Of a stretch of 7,809 bases of DNA, positions 5,254-7,809 are shown one piece after another (within the stretch, counting starts at the first letter, position 1; every line of letters begins with the position of its first letter). Where the stretch lies: the NCBI GenBank assembly GCA_937902945.1, contig CALEMD010000332.1:1-7809 (forward strand). Reading direction: 5' to 3'. Position numbers and translations under genes: made by a program. The notes below the pieces were generated by a model. It saw only the letters and a program-made list of their open reading frames with translations, was not told the origin of the DNA and made no database searches. This stretch comes from an uncultured Erysipelotrichaceae bacterium. GTDB taxonomy: Bacteria > Bacillota_I > Bacilli_A > Erysipelotrichales > Erysipelotrichaceae.

Positions 5254-6738
5254 TTACCCCTTATCTGGATAGAAACCGCTTGGCGTTTCTTCCAGATCAA
5301 TCATAATATTTTTGACCTGAGTATACGCATTCAGAATCATCGCATGAGTCTCGCGGCCGATTCCGGACTTCTTGTAACCGCCGAACGGTGCCTTCTCAGG
5401 AAGCTGATTGTAGGTATTCACCCACATTCTTCCGGTCTCTACAGCCCTTGCAACCCTGAATGCCCGGGTGATATCCTTCGTGAACACTGCTCCGCCAAGA
5501 CCGTATTCGCTGTCATTTGCCATCGCAATCACTTCTTCTTCAGAGTGGAACGGAATGATGACAAGAACCGGTCCGAATACTTCTTCCTGAGCAATCCGCA
5601 TGGAGTTCTTCACATTGACCAGAATCGTCGGCTCATAGAATGCACCATCTGCCGTCTTCTCATCTTCATAGAACTTTCCGCCAAGTGCAACTTCTGCGCC
5701 TTCTTTCACTGCCATCTCCACAAAGCCATGTACTTTATCTCTCTGGCCCTTGCTGATGAGGGATCCCATCTGCGTATCCTCTTCCCATGGCAGTCCGACT
5801 TTTACCTGACTGAAGCGGCGAACTGCTTCCTTGACGAAGCGATCATAGATCGTGTCCTGGACAAATGCTCTGGACCCGGCGCAGCATACCTGTCCCTGAT
5901 TGAACAGAATGCCAAGCTGCAGGCCATCCATCGCTTTCTCGAAGTCCATATCATCGAAAAAGATATTTGCACTCTTTCCGCCAAGTTCCAGCGTTGCCGG
6001 AATCAGTTTCTCAGCAGCAGCCTTTGCTACGGTGTAACCCACTTCCGTGGACCCCGTGAACGCGAGCTTACGGAGATCCGGATGTTCCAGAACCGCCTGT
6101 CCGGCTTCTCTGCCGCTGCCGGTAATGACCTGGAAGACGCCTGCAGGAATGATATCCTTCGTCAGTCTGGCAAGCTCCAGAACCGACAGGGACGTCATGC
6201 TTGATGGCTTGAATACCGTGGTATCTCCCGCTGCCAGAACCGGTGCAAGCTTCCAGGCAGCCATCGTGAACGGGAAATTCCATGGCACGATCTGTCCGAC
6301 CACACCGATCGGTTCACGCAGAATCAGAGACAGATAACGATTGTCCAGTATCGTCGCACTTCCTTCTTCCGCCTCAATGACACTTGCGAAGTAGCGGAAG
6401 TGATCTGCAGCAAGCGGAATATCAATATTGCGCGTCTCCCGAATCGGCTTGCCATTGTCCAGCGTTTCCACCATTGCAAGATACTCAGCATTCTCATCAA
6501 TGACGTCTGCAATCCTTCTGAGAATCCGGGCACGTTCTTTTACCGTGGTCTTCTTCCAGGACTCAAACGCTTTCCACGCTCCCTTCACTGCTTCATCAAC
6601 ATCTTTCTTTCCGGCTGCAGCAATTTCAGTCAGCTTCTCGCCGTTAGAAGGATTGTATACAGAGATGGTACGTCCATCTGCTGCATCACGAAATTCACCG
6701 TTCACATAAAGCTGGTATACGGGTTTGAAAGTAAGCAT
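5254..6738 (-). CDS. NAD(P)-dependent aldehyde dehydrogenase, AldB/AcoD class
   Basis: 494 aa, full length for the family. Landmarks are PWNFP (152-156, oxyanion-hole Asn155), KPSS (177-180, cofactor Lys), FTGSTEVG (227-234), the general base E251 in LELGGKS, the nucleophile C285 in GQVCCAGSR, and EEVFGPV (385-391). It oxidises an aldehyde to its acid with reduction of NAD or NADP. DNGKPIRET, IPLAADHFRYFA and the C-terminal APFGGYKKSGIGRETH resemble the AldB/AcoD acetaldehyde dehydrogenase group, so acetaldehyde or another short aliphatic aldehyde is a fair guess; the substrate is not proven. It has no CoA-dependent features. GGAGAT (6745-6750) lies 6 nt before the ATG. It is the first gene of the operon with trxB. 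Confidence 0.93.
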   Translation of the reverse strand: MLTFKPVYQLYVNGEFRDAADGRTISVYNPSNGEKLTEIAAAGKKDVDEAVKGAWKAFESWKKTTVKERARILRRIADVIDENAEYLAMVETLDNGKPIRETRNIDIPLAADHFRYFASVIEAEEGSATILDNRYLSLILREPIGVVGQIVPWNFPFTMAAWKLAPVLAAGDTTVFKPSSMTSLSVLELARLTKDIIPAGVFQVITGSGREAGQAVLEHPDLRKLAFTGSTEVGYTVAKAAAEKLIPATLELGGKSANIFFDDMDFEKAMDGLQLGILFNQGQVCCAGSRAFVQDTIYDRFVKEAVRRFSQVKVGLPWEEDTQMGSLISKGQRDKVHGFVEMAVKEGAEVALGGKFYEDEKTADGAFYEPTILVNVKNSMRIAQEEVFGPVLVIIPFHSEEEVIAMANDSEYGLGGAVFTKDITRAFRVARAVETGRMWVNTYNQLPEKAPFGGYKKSGIGRETHAMILNAYTQVKNIMIDLEETPSGFYPDKG

Positions 6739-6805
6739 AAAATGATCTCCTTTTCTCAGGCGATCCGCAATCTGCAGACTTCAATTACTCTGACTTTCCT
6801 CAGCG

Positions 6806-6819
6806 CCGCAGCACTGCGG
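6806..6819. promoter_or_regulatory. 14-bp palindrome in the leader of the aldehyde dehydrogenase operon
   Basis: CCGCAG-CA-CTGCGG has perfect 6-bp arms with a two-base centre. It lies about 70 bp upstream of the aldehyde dehydrogenase start and just downstream of the predicted -10. The position fits a repressor operator or a short leader hairpin. The regulator is unknown. Confidence 0.4.
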
Positions 6820-6836
6820 TTCTGCCTTGTGATGAT

Positions 6837-6864
6837 ATCCTACCAGAACTCTTCTGAATCACAA
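6837..6864 (-). promoter_or_regulatory. Candidate sigma-A promoter of the aldehyde dehydrogenase-trxB operon
   Basis: On the minus strand TTGTGA (6859-6864) and TAGGAT (6837-6842) are spaced by 16 bp, each matching the consensus at 4 of 6 bases. The spacer holds the dyad CAGAA-GAG-TTCTG, a second possible regulator site. The leader would be about 90 nt. Confidence 0.35.
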
Positions 6865-7156
6865 AGCAAAATGCCCGGAGTTTTTCATGCTTGTAATGAA
6901 CACATGCATTCATGGAACAGATGCCGGCTATGTTAAAAATGAGTGTTCGCGATTCAGGAGCCGATGCAGTACGTGAACTTTCTGACATTAAAAACATCCA
7001 GCTGATTAATGTTTTCCGGCAGCCATGCTGTATGAAAGCGTTGATCACCAGGAAACAGTGCCATCCTGTTCAATCAGGGTCTGCTCCTTCCTGATGCCTA
7101 CAAGCAGATTCATATCACTCCTCTTTGCATTCCGGAAATTCATTAAGTTCAGGGAC

Positions 7157-7186
7157 TTGACAATGCGAACGGTATAAATGCATATT
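7157..7186 (+). promoter_or_regulatory. Candidate promoter of the small membrane protein gene
   Basis: A perfect TTGACA at 7157-7162 is followed 18 bp later by CATATT (7181-7186), a weak -10. The better-looking TATAAAT at 7173-7179 is only 10 bp from the -35 and cannot pair with it. The start codon is about 55 bp downstream. Confidence 0.3.
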
Positions 7187-7246
7187 TTGATTAATGATGT
7201 CTTTCATATTTTCGATAATCAGTTCGTGCCTGGAGGTTGGGAGTAT

Positions 7247-7360
7247 ATGAACATTGTTTTGGATTTCACATATAAATTTATTCTCCTGCTGGTTCCTTGC
7301 GTTTATTACCTGGCAAAAGCGATCAGAAAAAAAGCAGAAAAGAAATATGGGAGTGGGTAA
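7247..7360 (+). CDS. Small membrane protein; possible -1 frame extension to 7413
   Basis: 37 aa: a short polar start, one hydrophobic helix (about residues 11-24, FILLLVPCVYYLAK) and a strongly basic tail (IRKKAEKKYGSG). GGAGG at 7232-7236 lies 10 nt before this ATG. An in-frame ATG at 7178 has no such site, so 7247 is preferred. At the run of seven A (7327-7333) a -1 shift leads to SRKEIWEWVIVTLAIFIFIV and a stop at 7411-7413, giving a 55-residue protein with two helices and a basic loop. Either the run lost one A (mutation or sequencing error) or slippage makes both forms. The family is unknown. A single helix plus basic tail also recalls type I toxins, but no antisense RNA is evident. Confidence 0.5.
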   Translation: MNIVLDFTYKFILLLVPCVYYLAKAIRKKAEKKYGSG

Positions 7361-7413
7361 TAGTTACACTTGCAATTTTCATCTTCATCGTCATTGTATA
7401 CAGACGGCTGTAG

Positions 7414-7809
7414 ATATTTTCCGATACAATCTGTACGACGATGAAACTCCCATGTCCGCAGAAAGTGCCAAACCTCATCTTCCTGGGCAATGTGAACATG
7501 AATGCAAGCCTGCGATTGCATGAAATACTTCTTTTCCAATTTGCCAGACGGATCCTTTTATACGCAAGCATGCTAGACCTATTATTTTTCTGATCTGTTT
7601 TCTGCTCTAATTATTTTGTTCTATGATGCTCTGCTGCTGCCGGACGGAATAGGCTCTTCGTCAATTTCAGCAGGAATGCCTTTCACAAGCATAAGATTTT
7701 AGCTTTGCCAAACAGTCTGAAGAATCACCGGAAACGATTTGAGGGAAGAAAAAGGGCTCTTCATCAATAAGTGTGGGTATATAAATCAGCGTATATGCTG
7801 ATGTAATAA
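7414..7809. other. Right-hand region without a supported gene
   Basis: Stop codons are frequent in all frames. A + strand ORF at 7441-7599 (MKLPCPQKVPN...) lacks a ribosome binding site. A later frame at about 7580-7700 (ALIILFYDALLLPDGIGSSS) ends in TAG and has no start, so it could be the tail of a decayed membrane protein. I recognise no family in either. The strand of any lost gene is unclear. Confidence 0.35.
7785..7802. promoter_or_regulatory. Inverted repeat at the right edge
   Basis: ATCAGC (7785-7790) and GCTGAT (7797-7802) flank GTATAT; 16 of 18 bases are symmetric. TATATAAAT lies just left of it. It may be an operator next to a promoter, or a hairpin, belonging to a gene outside the window. 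No T-run follows within the window. Confidence 0.35.

Larger units (their letters stand above)
6739..7246. other. Gene-poor stretch upstream of the aldehyde dehydrogenase
   Basis: The right side holds no gene I can support. It contains the predicted operon promoter and palindrome (6806-6864). A 22-codon minus-strand ORF (7045-7113, starting MNLLVGIRKEQ) has a close GGAG before its ATG but no known family; it could be the front of a lost gene. A + strand frame at 6912-7094 (SVRDSGADAVRELSD) has no ribosome binding site and no recognisable domain. Gene remnants are possible but not shown. Confidence 0.4.

Noticed and set aside
4912..6204. Long + strand open frame of 430 codons opposite trxB and the aldehyde dehydrogenase
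   Set aside because: It is antisense to two well-recognised enzymes, spans their junction, has no family resemblance, and is rich in Cys, His and Arg as expected from complement of biased codons.
6912..7094. + strand 60-codon frame (MEQMPAMLKMS...)
   Set aside because: Reads somewhat protein-like, but lacks a ribosome binding site, overlaps another open frame and matches no family I know.
7254..7539. Overlapping frames on both strands around the small membrane protein
   Set aside because: They lack ribosome binding sites and clear domains; the hydrophobic 7247 ORF and its -1 extension explain the region better.
1..7809. CRISPR arrays, tRNA or rRNA genes, riboswitches
   Set aside because: No regularly spaced repeats, cloverleaf arms or conserved riboswitch cores were seen on either strand.

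Overview
The window looks like chromosomal DNA of a mid-GC Bacillota. The signs are strong AGGAGG-type ribosome binding sites, hairpin-plus-T terminators, a lipobox signal peptide, and LytTR and MarR regulators. An anaerobic gut-type lineage such as Erysipelotrichales is plausible, but that is inference. Only three protein genes look fully intact (an IS transposase, an aldehyde dehydrogenase and a thioredoxin reductase). Much of the rest is gene remnants.

Left edge (1-175): the last codons of a 23S rRNA uracil-5-methyltransferase (RlmD/RumA family) on the + strand, followed by its terminator. Next (176-1310) is a complete IS1595/ISXO2-type insertion sequence with imperfect 25-bp terminal inverted repeats and a minus-strand transposase of 334 aa. 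I see no target-site duplication.

Decay zone (1343-4164): on the minus strand, a fumarate-reductase-like flavoprotein gene has lost its 3' part and is joined in frame to the 3' end of a sensor histidine kinase gene. The joint frame carries two TGA stops. Upstream of it lie a small membrane protein gene and a SnoaL-like/LytTR regulator gene, the latter split by a third in-frame TGA. Divergent from these, on the + strand, is a MarR-family regulator broken by a frameshift and stop codons.

Intact operon (4299-6738, minus strand): an AldB/AcoD-class NAD(P)-dependent aldehyde dehydrogenase followed 3 bp later by thioredoxin reductase, ending at a GAAA-loop terminator. A plausible promoter and a perfect 14-bp palindrome lie upstream. 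The pair would link aldehyde oxidation with thiol redox maintenance.

Right part (6739-7809): mostly no recognisable genes. The exception is a small membrane-protein ORF at 7247-7360. A -1 shift at its A7 run would add a second transmembrane segment and give a 55-residue two-helix protein. The window ends with an inverted repeat that may belong to a gene beyond the edge.

Nothing here forms a clearly new multi-gene system. The most unusual observations are the in-frame flavoprotein/kinase chimera, the cluster of in-frame TGA codons and the frameshift-joined small membrane protein.
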